A DNA stretch of 47,205 nt, taken from NCBI GenBank assembly GCA_017536625.1, contig JAFXGY010000020.1:1-47205 (forward strand). Direction: 5' to 3'. Positions 23,544-32,434 of this stretch are shown piece after piece. Each line of letters begins with the position of its first letter. Position 1 is the stretch's first letter. A program made the position numbers and the translations under genes. Origin of the DNA: Oscillospiraceae bacterium (GTDB lineage: Bacteria > Bacillota > Clostridia > Oscillospirales > Ruminococcaceae). The notes beneath the pieces are model-generated. The model was not told the origin of the DNA, did no database searches, and saw nothing but the letters and a program-made list of their open reading frames with translations.

Positions 23544-24785
23544 TTGGAAAGGATAGTTTTTCATATTGACGTAAACAGCGCATTCCTTTCCTGGGAAGCT
23601 TCCAGAAGAGTGCGCAATGGGGAAGAGGATATCCGGCTTATTCCATCCGCTATCGGCGGCGACAGAGATAAGCGCACCGGAGTAATCCTTGCAAAATCCA
23701 TTCCCGCAAAGAAATTTGGGGTGAAAACCGGCGAACCGGTTGGCATGGCTCTTAGGAAATGCCCGAATCTTTATCTTGCAAAGCCGGATTTCAGGCTTTA
23801 TGTAAAATGCTCGAAGGCTTTTATGGATATCTGCAGGGAATATACTCCGGTGGTCGAAAAATATTCCATTGATGAATGTTTTCTTGATATGACCGGTATG
23901 GGAAGGCTTTATCCGGACCCGGTGAAAACGGCGCATCAAATAAAAGACCGCATAAAAAGCGAACTTGGTTTTACCGTCAATGTGGGAATAGGCCCCTGCA
24001 AGATCCTTGCGAAGATGGCAAGCGATTTTGAAAAGCCGGATAAAGTCCACACCCTTTTTTATGATGAAATAAAAACAAAGATGTGGCCGCTTCCGGTTCG
24101 GGAACTTTTCAGCATAGGCCGTTCCACGACAGAAAGGCTTGAGGGCGCTGGGATAAAAACCATCGGCGATCTTGCAAGGCTTGATCTTAAAAGTGTGCAG
24201 TCACTTATCGGCGAAAAAAACGGAAAGCAGATACATGATTACGCAAATGGAATCGATGATTCCCCGGTGCTTGAAGAACCGGAGGAAGCCAAAGGATACA
24301 GCATTTCCACCACACTCGAAACGGACGTTGCGGATTTTGAAGGGGCGGATAAAATTTTTCTCGCTCTTGCGGACAGCGTTTCCGCAAGGATGCGCGCCGA
24401 CGGAAAAAAGGCATTCTGCATCGGAGTTACCATAAGGGGAAATGACTTCAAAAACCATTCCCATCAAAAGACCCTTGAAGATCCGACGGATATTACCGCG
24501 GAGGTTTATTCCGAAAGCAAAAAACTTTTCCGGGAACTTTGGGATAGAAAAACGCCCCTTCGTCTTTTGGGAATTTCCCTTACCCAGATAACGGAAGAGG
24601 ATAATGCCCAGCTTTCGCTTTTCAAAACCGAAAACGAAAACAGGGAAAAGGAGCGCAGGCTCGATAAAGCCATGGATGCCATCCGGAGCAAATTCGGTTC
24701 CGCAACGGTGGTGCGTGCTTCAAACTATCATTCCGAAATCGACGTCGGGAAAAAATATAAAGCGCAGATGGAAAACAAAGAATAA
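23544..24785 (+). CDS. dinB: DNA polymerase IV
   Basis: 413 residues, Y-family. Catalytic residues: D9 in HIDVNSAF (steric gate F14) and D110-E111 in YSIDECFLDMT. Thumb helix-hairpin-helix motifs lie near 185-225 and the little finger near 245-350. QLSLF at 356-360 is a beta-clamp-binding motif. It performs error-prone bypass of damaged templates. Start is TTG with AAAGGAGG upstream. It has its own LexA-box promoter, and an AlkD-like repair gene converges on it. Confidence 0.95.
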   Translation: MERIVFHIDVNSAFLSWEASRRVRNGEEDIRLIPSAIGGDRDKRTGVILAKSIPAKKFGVKTGEPVGMALRKCPNLYLAKPDFRLYVKCSKAFMDICREYTPVVEKYSIDECFLDMTGMGRLYPDPVKTAHQIKDRIKSELGFTVNVGIGPCKILAKMASDFEKPDKVHTLFYDEIKTKMWPLPVRELFSIGRSTTERLEGAGIKTIGDLARLDLKSVQSLIGEKNGKQIHDYANGIDDSPVLEEPEEAKGYSISTTLETDVADFEGADKIFLALADSVSARMRADGKKAFCIGVTIRGNDFKNHSHQKTLEDPTDITAEVYSESKKLFRELWDRKTPLRLLGISLTQITEEDNAQLSLFKTENENREKERRLDKAMDAIRSKFGSATVVRASNYHSEIDVGKKYKAQMENKE

Positions 24786-24816
24786 AACCGCTCCCCCAAA
24801 AAAGGAGCGGTTTTTC
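24784..24816. terminator. Bidirectional terminator between dinB and the AlkD-like gene
   Basis: AACCGCTCC pairs with GGAGCGGTT with A and T runs. A second palindrome, CGGGCGGAAATTATCCGCCCG (24820-24840), overlaps the stop of the next gene. Confidence 0.85.
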
Positions 24817-24830
24817 AGACCGGGCGGAAA

Positions 24831-25520
24831 TTATCCGCCCGTTTTTATTTTCAGCGTTTTAAGATATTCTTTCTGTTCCTTTGATATGCGAAAGCTTTCG
24901 ATTGATTTTTGGATGGCCTTGTTATGTACCCATGCGCCGAGCTTTTTCTGTTCAAGGAATGGCAAAACCGCATTATATTGCTTTGCAAGGGCCGTTGCAA
25001 AAAACCAGCTTTGCATCATGCGGATATAATATTCTTCCGATTCGATTTTTGCGACGGATTCTGCATATTCCGTTTTGAAATCGTCATCGAGAAAATGTTC
25101 CATAAGCATTTTTATGCCGAAGCGTACGGAATAGGTTTCCTTCGAGTGAAGCCATTTTTCAATATGGGGCAAAAGTTCTTTTTTGTGTTTTTTAAAAACT
25201 TTCGGCGACATGGAATCGCAGGTTGCCCAGTTATCGACAAAAGGAAGAAAAGCGGAAGTTTTTGCGGCACATTCATCAAAATCGCTTATCTGTTCAAGCA
25301 AAAAGGCATGAAGGTTATCTTCTTCGTAATATTCATGGGGAAGGGAAGAGAGAAAATTTTCTGCTTCGGGAGTTTTGAAAAAATCCTTCGCGAATTTTCG
25401 CAGAGCGGGGGTTCTTATTCCGATTATTTTTTCCTTCGGAACCGTTGGCATAAGCCTGCTTTGAAAATCGCGGTATTTTTCATCTTTCATGGAAAAAAGG
25501 GCGTTTTTTAAATCCTGCAT
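24831..25520 (-). CDS. AlkD-like DNA alkylation repair protein
   Basis: 229 residues, all-helical HEAT-like repeats. Family marks: IGIRTPALRKFAKDF, DNWATCDSMSPKVF and RMMQSWFFATALAKQY. AlkD-type glycosylases remove alkylated bases without base flipping. The start is the ATG at 25520 with AGAGGTG; the in-frame extension upstream has no SD. The stop codon lies in the CGGGCGG palindrome. Confidence 0.88.
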   Translation of the reverse strand: MQDLKNALFSMKDEKYRDFQSRLMPTVPKEKIIGIRTPALRKFAKDFFKTPEAENFLSSLPHEYYEEDNLHAFLLEQISDFDECAAKTSAFLPFVDNWATCDSMSPKVFKKHKKELLPHIEKWLHSKETYSVRFGIKMLMEHFLDDDFKTEYAESVAKIESEEYYIRMMQSWFFATALAKQYNAVLPFLEQKKLGAWVHNKAIQKSIESFRISKEQKEYLKTLKIKTGG

Positions 25521-25565
25521 GGTATCACCTCTTTTATAAGCATTATAGCATATTTTGAGCAAAAG

Positions 25566-25598
25566 AAAAACACCGCGGAAATTCCGCGGTGTTTTTCC
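25566..25598. terminator. Bidirectional terminator after the feo operon
   Basis: AACACCGCGGAA pairs with TTCCGCGGTGTT with A and T runs on either side. Confidence 0.88.
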
Positions 25599-25616
25599 AT
25601 AAGGTTCTCAAAAGGC

Positions 25617-25796
25617 TCAATTATCGGAATGGCAGGAACTGCATCCGCAGCAGCTGCCGTTTTCGCTTTTCGAACAGCATTGGCTTCCATAGGGACAGCC
25701 GATGCATTTTTTGCCGTTTTTCTTTGCTTTATAAACATAAAATCCGGCAAGACCGATTATTACGGCGAGAATTGCAATGATGATAATGTCTTCCAT
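25617..25796 (-). CDS. FeoB-associated Cys-rich membrane protein
   Basis: 59 residues. One membrane helix (about 3-22), a Lys-rich stretch (AKKNGKK), then a cysteine-rich tail with CIGCPYG, CC, CCGCSSC and a final His. Small proteins with this pattern follow feoB in many Bacillota and are thought to help Feo iron uptake (established association, mechanism unknown). It lies 36 nt after the feoB stop and ends at the operon terminator. Family match is by pattern only. Confidence 0.85.
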   Translation of the reverse strand: MEDIIIIAILAVIIGLAGFYVYKAKKNGKKCIGCPYGSQCCSKSENGSCCGCSSCHSDN

Positions 25797-25832
25797 AATG
25801 ACTGTTCCTTTCTTTGAAGATTTTTTGTGATA

Positions 25833-27824
25833 TCAGGCCTTTGCTTTTTCTTTTGCGTATCTTTCTTCCGCTGTGACGCAAAGATATACTATGACGGAAA
25901 TCATTGCAAGAACGGTGATAAGACCGGGGATGAATGCTGCGCCGAGGGTACCTTCGGTAATAAGAGTACCGATCTGATAAACAAGGAATGCAACGGTATA
26001 TCCAACCGCAAGCTGAAGTCCTATTCCGCCCCAAAGCCATTTTGCGCTCTTCATTTCGGAATTCATTGCGCCGATGGCTGCAAAGCACGGAGGGGTGAAA
26101 AGATTGAACATAAGGTATGCAAGGGCTGCTGCTTTTGTAATTGCCATAACTCCCGCAACTTCCGCACCTGCACCTTCAAGAAGGGCGAGTTCTTCGGTAT
26201 CAATAAGGTTTTCAAGACCGACAAAGCAGACAGCAAGGGTGCCGACTACGTTTTCCTTGGCGATGAAGCCGGTTACTGCTGCGGCGGCAAGTTCCCAGGA
26301 AAGAACGCCGACGATGGGAACAAGAATATAGGCAAAAGGTCCGGCAATGGAAGCAAGGATGGATTCGTCCGCGCTTTCCGCGACGGTGAAGCTCCAGCTG
26401 AAGGTCTGCATAATCTGAACGGCGGTGTTGCAAAGAAGAATGATGGTTGCGGCTTTTACGATATATGCCCAGCCGCGGCTGCACATGGATTTGAATGCGC
26501 GCATAAAGCTCGGAGCTTTATATTCCGGAAGTTCGATGATAAAGAAGGATTTCTTTGCCTTGAATCCGGTAATTTTGTTAATAAGAAGCGCACCGAGGAA
26601 GATGAGCACAATTCCGGAAAAATACATAACAAAGCTTACCCAGCCGGCGTTTTCGAAGAACGCACCGGCGAAAAGAGAAATTACAGGAATTTTTGCGCCG
26701 CAGGGCATGAAGGGCGCAAGCATTGCTGTGGCGCGGCGTTCGCGTTCGTTGCGGATGGTGCGGCTTGCCATAATTCCCGGAACGGCACAGCCGATGGTGA
26801 TGACAAAAGGAATTACGGATTTGCCCGAAAGGCCTACTCTTTTGAAGATGGGGTCAAGAACAACCGCGACCCTTGCCATATATCCGCAGTCTTCAAGAAG
26901 CGCAATGAGGAAATACATGATCATAACAAGGGGAAGGAAGCCGATTACGGCAATAACGCCGCCGATGACGCCATCAACAAGAAGAGCGGAAAGAAGAGGA
27001 TTCGCGTTTTCGAGAAGGGAACCGACCCAGCCCTGGAAGGATTCCAGAACCGCAACAAGAGCATCCGCGATGAAGGGTCCGACCCAGCTTTGGGAAATCA
27101 TAAAAACGAGCCACATAACGACGGCGAAAATCGGGATTCCAAGCCATTTGTTGGTGAGCACGGCGTCGATTCTGTCACCGGAATTCTTCTGGCTTGTGAG
27201 CACCTTTCTCTTTTCGACTTCCTGTACGATTCTGTTCACGAACTCGAAGCGTTTTCTGTCTGCCGCAAGAACGGCTTCCTTATCGGAAAGGTCGATATCG
27301 CCCTGAATATAAGGGGCTTTCTGACCTCTGCCATAATATGCGGCTGCGGTTTTTACCACTTCTTTAAGTCCTTCGGAGGAGGTGGAAACGGTATCTATTA
27401 CCGGGCAGCAGAGTTTTTCGGAAAGGAGCTTCGAATTGATTACGGTTTCCTTCTTTTCGTTGACGTCGGCTTTATTGAGCGCAACGACCACAGGAACACC
27501 GAGTTCCAGAAGCTGAGTTGTGAAGAAAAGGCTTCTGGAAAGGTTGGTGGCATCGACGATGTTGATGATGACGTCCGGGTTTTCATTTTTAACGTAATCG
27601 CTTGTTACGCTTTCTTCGGAAGTGAAAGGTGACATGGAATATGCCCCGGGAAGGTCAACCGCAATAAGCTCCTCCGATCCGTCATAAAACGATTTTTTAA
27701 TAGGGTGTTCTTTTTTTTCAACCGTAACGCCTGCCCAGTTGCCGACTTTTTCGTTACGGCCGGTGATGGCGTTATACATGGTTGTTTTGCCGCTGTTGGG
27801 GTTGCCTGTAAGGGCGATTCTCAT
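25833..27824 (-). CDS. feoB: Ferrous iron transporter FeoB
   Basis: 663 residues. N-terminal G domain: G1 GNPNSGKT (7-14), G3 DLPGAYSMSPFTSEE, G4 NKAD. A helical spacer follows, then a membrane part with two Gate-type repeats (for example VGVSGKSVIPFVITIGCAVPGIMASR-like LSGKSVIPFVITIGCAVPG). FeoB imports Fe2+ and uses GTP/nucleotide binding for gating. It is between feoA and the Cys-rich peptide gene, all on the minus strand. A DtxR-like box lies in the feoA-feoB gap. Confidence 0.96.
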   Translation of the reverse strand: MRIALTGNPNSGKTTMYNAITGRNEKVGNWAGVTVEKKEHPIKKSFYDGSEELIAVDLPGAYSMSPFTSEESVTSDYVKNENPDVIINIVDATNLSRSLFFTTQLLELGVPVVVALNKADVNEKKETVINSKLLSEKLCCPVIDTVSTSSEGLKEVVKTAAAYYGRGQKAPYIQGDIDLSDKEAVLAADRKRFEFVNRIVQEVEKRKVLTSQKNSGDRIDAVLTNKWLGIPIFAVVMWLVFMISQSWVGPFIADALVAVLESFQGWVGSLLENANPLLSALLVDGVIGGVIAVIGFLPLVMIMYFLIALLEDCGYMARVAVVLDPIFKRVGLSGKSVIPFVITIGCAVPGIMASRTIRNERERRATAMLAPFMPCGAKIPVISLFAGAFFENAGWVSFVMYFSGIVLIFLGALLINKITGFKAKKSFFIIELPEYKAPSFMRAFKSMCSRGWAYIVKAATIILLCNTAVQIMQTFSWSFTVAESADESILASIAGPFAYILVPIVGVLSWELAAAAVTGFIAKENVVGTLAVCFVGLENLIDTEELALLEGAGAEVAGVMAITKAAALAYLMFNLFTPPCFAAIGAMNSEMKSAKWLWGGIGLQLAVGYTVAFLVYQIGTLITEGTLGAAFIPGLITVLAMISVIVYLCVTAEERYAKEKAKA

Positions 27825-27859
27825 TTTGTCGTTCTCCTTTTCAGTAAAAATGCTACAAA

Positions 27860-27876
27860 GTTAGTCAAGGCTAACC
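27860..27876 (-). promoter_or_regulatory. DtxR-like box in the feoA-feoB gap
   Basis: GTTAGTCAAGGCTAACC is a near-palindrome (GTTAG...GCTAAC) like the two boxes in front of feoA. It may allow separate iron control of feoB. Confidence 0.5.
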
Positions 27877-27920
27877 GATATGTGAAAAAGGACGAAATGC
27901 CTTTTTCCGCATGGGGAAGG

Positions 27921-28139
27921 TCAATCTTCAAGGGTGATTGCTTCCGCCAGCTGATTATCGATATTGTATCTTCCGTCCTTTATTGAAACGGTACAGCTTT
28001 TTTTAAGGTGCGAAACCACGGTTATGGGTTCGCCGCTGTAACAGCCGAGGGAAAAAAGAAAGGCGTCGAGTTCTTCATCATCCGTTTCGATGGATTTGAT
28101 GATATATTCTTTGCCCTCTTCCGCAAGCTTGAGATTCAT
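27921..28139 (-). CDS. feoA: FeoA-family iron uptake protein
   Basis: 72 residues, an SH3-like FeoA fold: GKEYIIKSIETDDEELDAFLFSLGCYSGEPITVVSH. FeoA is a small cytoplasmic partner of FeoB. AGGTGAT precedes the ATG. It is first in the operon, directly after the promoter with the DtxR-like boxes. Confidence 0.92.
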   Translation of the reverse strand: MNLKLAEEGKEYIIKSIETDDEELDAFLFSLGCYSGEPITVVSHLKKSCTVSIKDGRYNIDNQLAEAITLED

Positions 28140-28165
28140 TCTATCACCTGACCTGATTTTAATGA

Positions 28166-28216
28166 GTTAGCTTAGGCTAACCGGGATTCCATAATAAAAG
28201 TTAGGATTCCCTAACC
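28166..28216 (-). promoter_or_regulatory. Two DtxR/IdeR-like operators before feoA
   Basis: Box GTTAGGATTCCCTAACC (28200-28216; perfect arms GTTAGG/CCTAAC) and box GTTAGCTTAGGCTAACC (28166-28182; perfect arms GTTAGC/GCTAAC) lie between the -10 element and the start of feoA. They resemble the DtxR/IdeR consensus TTAGGTTAGCCTAACCTAA, so an iron-sensing DtxR-family repressor is likely. Confidence 0.75.
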
Positions 28217-28223
28217 GAAAAAT

Positions 28224-28252
28224 ATTTTATCATTTATATACAGTTTTGTCAA
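28224..28252 (-). promoter_or_regulatory. Promoter of the feo operon
   Basis: TTGACA (28247-28252), 17-bp spacer, TAAAAT (28224-28229) on the minus strand. The first operator begins 7 bp downstream. Confidence 0.8.
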
Positions 28253-28322
28253 CAGTTTTTTGGATAATTTTTCAAATTCGGCTTTTTTGCCATTCCGATG
28301 GATAAAAAATGAATATAAATAG

Positions 28323-28351
28323 TTGTAATGATATAAAAAACATGATAAAAT
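28323..28351 (+). promoter_or_regulatory. Promoter of gltX
   Basis: TTGTAA (28323-28328), 17-bp spacer, TAAAAT (28346-28351). Confidence 0.65.
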
Positions 28352-28395
28352 AATTTATGTATGTTTTATTCCCTTTTGAGGAGGAAAAATTAACC

Positions 28396-30042
28396 ATGGA
28401 TTATCAGAAACTTGCGGAACTTCTGTTCCCTAACGTGACCGAAACCGCAGAAGAGGTCGAGGCACGCTATCCCAAAAGAAATCTTCCCGAAGGCGCAAAG
28501 GTAACAAGAATCGCACCGAGCCCTACGGGTTTTATGCATCTCGGAAACCTTTTCGGCGCCATTACCGATGAACGCCTTGCGCACCAAAGCGGCGGTGTTT
28601 TCTTCCTTCGAATCGAAGATACCGACGCAAAACGCGCTGTTGAAGGCGGAGTTGAAACCATTATCTCCGTTTTCAGAAAATTCGGACTCAATTTTGACGA
28701 AGGCGCCCTTATCGACGGTGAAATGGGCGATTACGGTCCTTATCGCCAGCGCCAGAGAGCTTCCATCTATCATGTTTTCGCAAAAAAACTTGTTGCCGAA
28801 GGAAAAGCATATCCCTGCTTCTGCACCGAAGAAGACCTTGCAGCCATGAGAGAACAGCAAGAAGCAGAAAAAGCAAACCCCGGTTATTACGGAAAATGGG
28901 CAGCACACCGCGATATGCCTTTTGAAGAAGTGGAAAAAGCCCTTGCCGAAGGAAAAACCTGGGTTCTCCGCTTCCGCAGCGAAGGCGATGCAGAAAAATA
29001 TCTCCACCTCAATGACCTTGTAAAAGGCAAAATCGATATGCCCGAAAACGACCAGGATATCGTTCTTCTTAAATCCGACGGTATCCCCACCTATCATTTT
29101 GCCCATGTTGTTGATGACCACCTTATGCAGACCACCCACGTTGTCCGCGGCGAAGAATGGCTTGCAACCTGGCCCATTCATGTTCAGCTTTTCAGCGCCC
29201 TTGGCTGGAAGATGCCGAAATATGTTCACACCGCCCAGCTTATGAAGATGGACGGCGAAAGCAAACGCAAGCTTTCCAAACGCAAAGACCCGGAACTTGC
29301 CCTTGATTTCTATTTCGAGGAAGGATATCCGGTTCCCTCCGTTATCGAATATCTGCTCACTCTCCTCAACTCCAACTTCGAAGAATGGCGTCTTGCAAAC
29401 CCCAAGGAACCTTATGAAAACTTCAAGTTCACCACCAATAAGATGAGCGTTTCCGGTTCCCTTTTCGATCTTGATAAACTCCGTGACGTTTCCAAAAACG
29501 TTGTTGCGATGCTCACCACCGAAAAAGTCTGGGAATATTTCTCCGACTGGGCGGAAAAATACGATAACGAATTCTATCAGCTTCTCGCAAGAGATCCGGA
29601 ATATGCAAAATCCATCATTTCCATCGGCCGCGGCGTTCCGAAGCCGAGAAAGGATATCGCCGTCTGGAGCGAGATGAAAGATTATATGGCTTTCTTCTAT
29701 GATGAACTTTTCATCGAAGGAAAACAGTACCCCGAAAACATGAGCACCGAAGATATTGCCGCTGTGCTCAAAAATTATATGAGCATCTATGATGAGCACG
29801 ACGACCAGACCGAATGGTTCGGAAAAATCAAAGAACTTTCCGTTTCCATGGGATATGCCGCTTCCCCGAAGGAATTTAAGCAGAACCCCGATGCTTTCAA
29901 AGGTCACGTCGGCGATATTTCCGCTGTTATCAGAATGGCAGTCACCGGCAGAGTAAACAGCCCGGATATGTTCACCGTTATGAGCATCCTCGGCAAAGAA
30001 AAAGTGCTTGAAAGACTCGAAAAAGCTCTTGCTAATATTTAA
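28396..30042 (+). CDS. gltX: Glutamyl-tRNA synthetase
   Basis: 548 residues, class I synthetase. HIGH-type motif PSPTGFMHLGN (41-51), CFCTEEDL in the zinc-like insert, and KMSKS-type motif KLSKRKD (292-298). It charges tRNA-Glu. The C-terminal anticodon-binding part is somewhat longer than usual. The ATG at 28396 has GAGGAGG upstream; the in-frame extension to 28357 lacks an SD. glnS follows 59 bp later. With a true GlnRS present, this enzyme may be Glu-specific (inference). Confidence 0.95.
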   Translation: MDYQKLAELLFPNVTETAEEVEARYPKRNLPEGAKVTRIAPSPTGFMHLGNLFGAITDERLAHQSGGVFFLRIEDTDAKRAVEGGVETIISVFRKFGLNFDEGALIDGEMGDYGPYRQRQRASIYHVFAKKLVAEGKAYPCFCTEEDLAAMREQQEAEKANPGYYGKWAAHRDMPFEEVEKALAEGKTWVLRFRSEGDAEKYLHLNDLVKGKIDMPENDQDIVLLKSDGIPTYHFAHVVDDHLMQTTHVVRGEEWLATWPIHVQLFSALGWKMPKYVHTAQLMKMDGESKRKLSKRKDPELALDFYFEEGYPVPSVIEYLLTLLNSNFEEWRLANPKEPYENFKFTTNKMSVSGSLFDLDKLRDVSKNVVAMLTTEKVWEYFSDWAEKYDNEFYQLLARDPEYAKSIISIGRGVPKPRKDIAVWSEMKDYMAFFYDELFIEGKQYPENMSTEDIAAVLKNYMSIYDEHDDQTEWFGKIKELSVSMGYAASPKEFKQNPDAFKGHVGDISAVIRMAVTGRVNSPDMFTVMSILGKEKVLERLEKALANI

Positions 30043-30051
30043 TTGAAAACT

Positions 30052-30075
30052 GTAGGGGCGGATATTATCCGCCCG
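30052..30075. repeat. REP-like palindrome
   Basis: GGGCGGATATTATCCGCCC within the gltX-glnS gap; a related palindrome lies at 24820-24840. No T run follows, so it is not an obvious terminator. Confidence 0.55.
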
Positions 30076-30101
30076 AAAAAATAAAAGAAAGGATATCTGC
30101 T

Positions 30102-31760
30102 ATGCCTGAAGAAGTAGTATCTAACTTTATTCATGATATAATCGATAAAGACCTTGCGGAAGGCTTTAATACCGAAGTCCACACCCGTTTTCCGCCGGAA
30201 CCCAACGGATACCTCCATATCGGTTCCGCAAAGGCCATCTGGATCAACGCATCCACCGCGGAAAAATACGGCGGCAAATTCAATCTCCGCTATGATGACA
30301 CCAACCCCGCCAGAGAAGACGATGAATATGTTCAGAGCATTCTCCGCGATATCCGCTGGCTTGGATATGAACCCAACGGCGGCATTTTCTATGGTTCCGA
30401 TTATTTCGATAAATGCTATGAATTCGCGGAAAAACTTATCATCGACGGAAAAGCTTATGTTGATGACCTTACCCGCGAAGAAATGCAGGAATACCGCGGA
30501 ACCGACGCCGGAAAACCCAGCAGACCCAGCCCTTACCGCGAAAGAACCCCGGAAGAAAACCTTGACCTTTTCCGCAGAATGAAAGCCGGCGAATTTGAGG
30601 ACGGAACAAAAACCCTCCGCGCAAAAATCGACCTTGCAAGCCCCAATATGAACATGCGCGACCCGGCAATTTACCGTATCAAAAGAGCGACCCATCATCG
30701 CCAGGGCGATAAATGGTGCATCTATCCTCTTTATGACTTTGCACACCCGATTCAGGACGCCCTTGAAGGAATTACCTATTCCTGCTGCTCCATCGAATTT
30801 GCGAACCACAGACCTCTTTATGACTGGGTGGTCGAAAACGTTGGATTTATCCATCCCCGCCCCCACCAGTATGAATTTGCTCGCCTTAACGTAACCTATA
30901 CCGTAATGAGCAAGCGCTATCTCCGCGAACTTGTTGAAAAAGGTATTGTTGACGGTTGGGACGACCCCAGAATGCCCACTCTTTCCGGTATGAGAAGAAG
31001 AGGTTACACCCCCACTTCCATCATCGAATTCGTAAAGACCGCCGGCGTTTCTAAAGCAGATTCCCTTGTTGCGGTTGAACTTCTCGAACACTGCATCCGT
31101 GACGAGCTCAACTATTCCGCCACCAGAAGAATGGCGGTAATCGACCCGGTAAAAGTTGTTGTCACAAACTATCCGGAGGATAAAACCGAATATTTCGAAA
31201 TCGCAAACAACGTAAACGATCCGGAAGCAGGCAGCAGAAAAGTTGAATTCAGCCGCGAACTTTATATCGACCGCGAAGATTTTGCCGCTGTTCCTCCGCC
31301 GAAGTTCTTCCGCCTTAAACCGGAAGGCGAAGTTCGCCTTATGGGCGGATATATCGTCAAATGCAAGGATTTTGACATTGACGAAAACGGAAACGTAACC
31401 GAAATCCGTGTTGAAGCGGACCTTGAAACCGGAAACGGAATGCCCGCCGACGGAAGAAAAGTCAAAGGCACCATTCATTGGGTAAGCGCGAAATCCGCCA
31501 TTGATGCCGATGTTCGTATGTATGACCGCCTTTTCACCGAAGCGAATATGGTAACTCTTCCGGAAGGAAAGGAATATAACGATTATCTCAACCCCGATTC
31601 CGTCAGGGAATATAAAAACGCAAAACTTGAAGCAAGCCTTGCCGAAGCCGGCGAAAACGAACGCTTCCAGTTCGTCCGCACCGGATATTTCATCCGCGAC
31701 AGCAAGGACGCAAATTGCTGGAACAGCATTGTTCCCCTTAAAGAAAGCAAAACCAAATAA
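30102..31760 (+). CDS. glnS: Glutaminyl-tRNA synthetase
   Basis: 552 residues. PPEPNGYLHIGS (31-42) is the GlnRS form of the HIGH motif, VMSKR (268-272) the KMSKS form, and the C-terminus has the two beta-barrel anticodon domains (KVVVTNYPEDKTEYFEIANN and later). It charges tRNA-Gln directly. AGAAAGGA lies before the ATG. Codon use is of the highly expressed type. Many Bacillota lack GlnRS and use the amidotransferase route, so its presence is a lineage marker. Confidence 0.96.
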   Translation: MPEEVVSNFIHDIIDKDLAEGFNTEVHTRFPPEPNGYLHIGSAKAIWINASTAEKYGGKFNLRYDDTNPAREDDEYVQSILRDIRWLGYEPNGGIFYGSDYFDKCYEFAEKLIIDGKAYVDDLTREEMQEYRGTDAGKPSRPSPYRERTPEENLDLFRRMKAGEFEDGTKTLRAKIDLASPNMNMRDPAIYRIKRATHHRQGDKWCIYPLYDFAHPIQDALEGITYSCCSIEFANHRPLYDWVVENVGFIHPRPHQYEFARLNVTYTVMSKRYLRELVEKGIVDGWDDPRMPTLSGMRRRGYTPTSIIEFVKTAGVSKADSLVAVELLEHCIRDELNYSATRRMAVIDPVKVVVTNYPEDKTEYFEIANNVNDPEAGSRKVEFSRELYIDREDFAAVPPPKFFRLKPEGEVRLMGGYIVKCKDFDIDENGNVTEIRVEADLETGNGMPADGRKVKGTIHWVSAKSAIDADVRMYDRLFTEANMVTLPEGKEYNDYLNPDSVREYKNAKLEASLAEAGENERFQFVRTGYFIRDSKDANCWNSIVPLKESKTK

Positions 31761-31763
31761 AAC

Positions 31764-31796
31764 AAAAAAGCACCGCAAAGCGGTGCTTTTTTTGTT
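31764..31796. terminator. Bidirectional terminator after glnS
   Basis: AAAGCACCGC pairs with GCGGTGCTTT with A and T runs; it also ends the convergent gene at 31797. Confidence 0.9.
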
Positions 31797-32312
31797 TTAT
31801 GATTTTGGTTTATAAATTTTCTGTTCAATAAAACTTTGTGCCAGAACTCTGTAGCTTGGAATATCCGGGTGAGCATAAGCCTTATTAACCGAAATTTTGA
31901 ATTTTTCAAACCATTCAGAATCTTCGGAAGAAATTTCTTTTCCAGCGGAAAGGTCCTTTGCGATAAATTTTGCTTTTACGGAACATTCAAAAAGGGCATT
32001 GAATTCATCATAGCTCATATCTTCGTCATATCCGACGAAAAATGCTCCGTCGGAAGCGATTGCCAAAGATGAAACAAAATTGAGATTTGCCAAATCTTCA
32101 TATATTCTGTCATAGGGAAGCTCGTTATCAAAATTGCTGTCGAGGGAAGTGAGAAGATGATATGCATCGAAAGTCAGCCTTTCGGAAAGGGAAAAGTTAT
32201 TTTTATAACTTTCGGTGCCTTTTAAACACATAATGCCAATGGTGATTCCAAACGCGAAAACAAGGATATAAATGACGCTATTCTTCAAAAGAGCTTTTGT
32301 TTTTTCGGTCAT
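31797..32312 (-). CDS. Membrane-anchored protein of unknown function
   Basis: 171 residues: a short cytoplasmic start, one membrane helix (about 13-30), then an acidic soluble part with no motif I recognise (NNFSLSERLTFDAYHLLTS, DEDMSYDEFNALFE). Start is the ATG at 32312 with AAAGGGGG; the longer in-frame form begins inside the divergent operator region. It is divergent from an XRE regulator with a shared palindrome, so it is the probable target of that regulator. Confidence 0.65.
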   Translation of the reverse strand: MTEKTKALLKNSVIYILVFAFGITIGIMCLKGTESYKNNFSLSERLTFDAYHLLTSLDSNFDNELPYDRIYEDLANLNFVSSLAIASDGAFFVGYDEDMSYDEFNALFECSVKAKFIAKDLSAGKEISSEDSEWFEKFKISVNKAYAHPDIPSYRVLAQSFIEQKIYKPKS

Positions 32313-32363
32313 AAAAATGCCCCCTTTTGTTATATTACCATAATAGTACCACAACTTTTTGAA

Positions 32364-32385
32364 TTTGTCTATCTTAATAGACAAA
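32364..32385. promoter_or_regulatory. Palindromic operator between divergent genes
   Basis: Perfect inverted repeat TTTGTCTAT-CTTA-ATAGACAAA. A second repeat, ATACTATT...AATAGTAT, lies just right (about 32387-32418), and TAATAGTAC occurs at 32341. These are likely sites for the XRE protein at 32435. Confidence 0.6.
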
Positions 32386-32434
32386 AATACTATTGAAATA
32401 TTTTATCCTTAATAGTATGAAAGGTGGTGGTTGC

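Noticed and set aside
25827-27632. 601-codon open frame on the + strand
   Set aside because: Exact antisense of feoB; low-complexity translation, no SD. The minus frame has all FeoB motifs.
30039-31778. 579-codon open frame on the minus strand
   Set aside because: Antisense of glnS in codon-biased DNA. The + frame has HIGH and KMSKS motifs.
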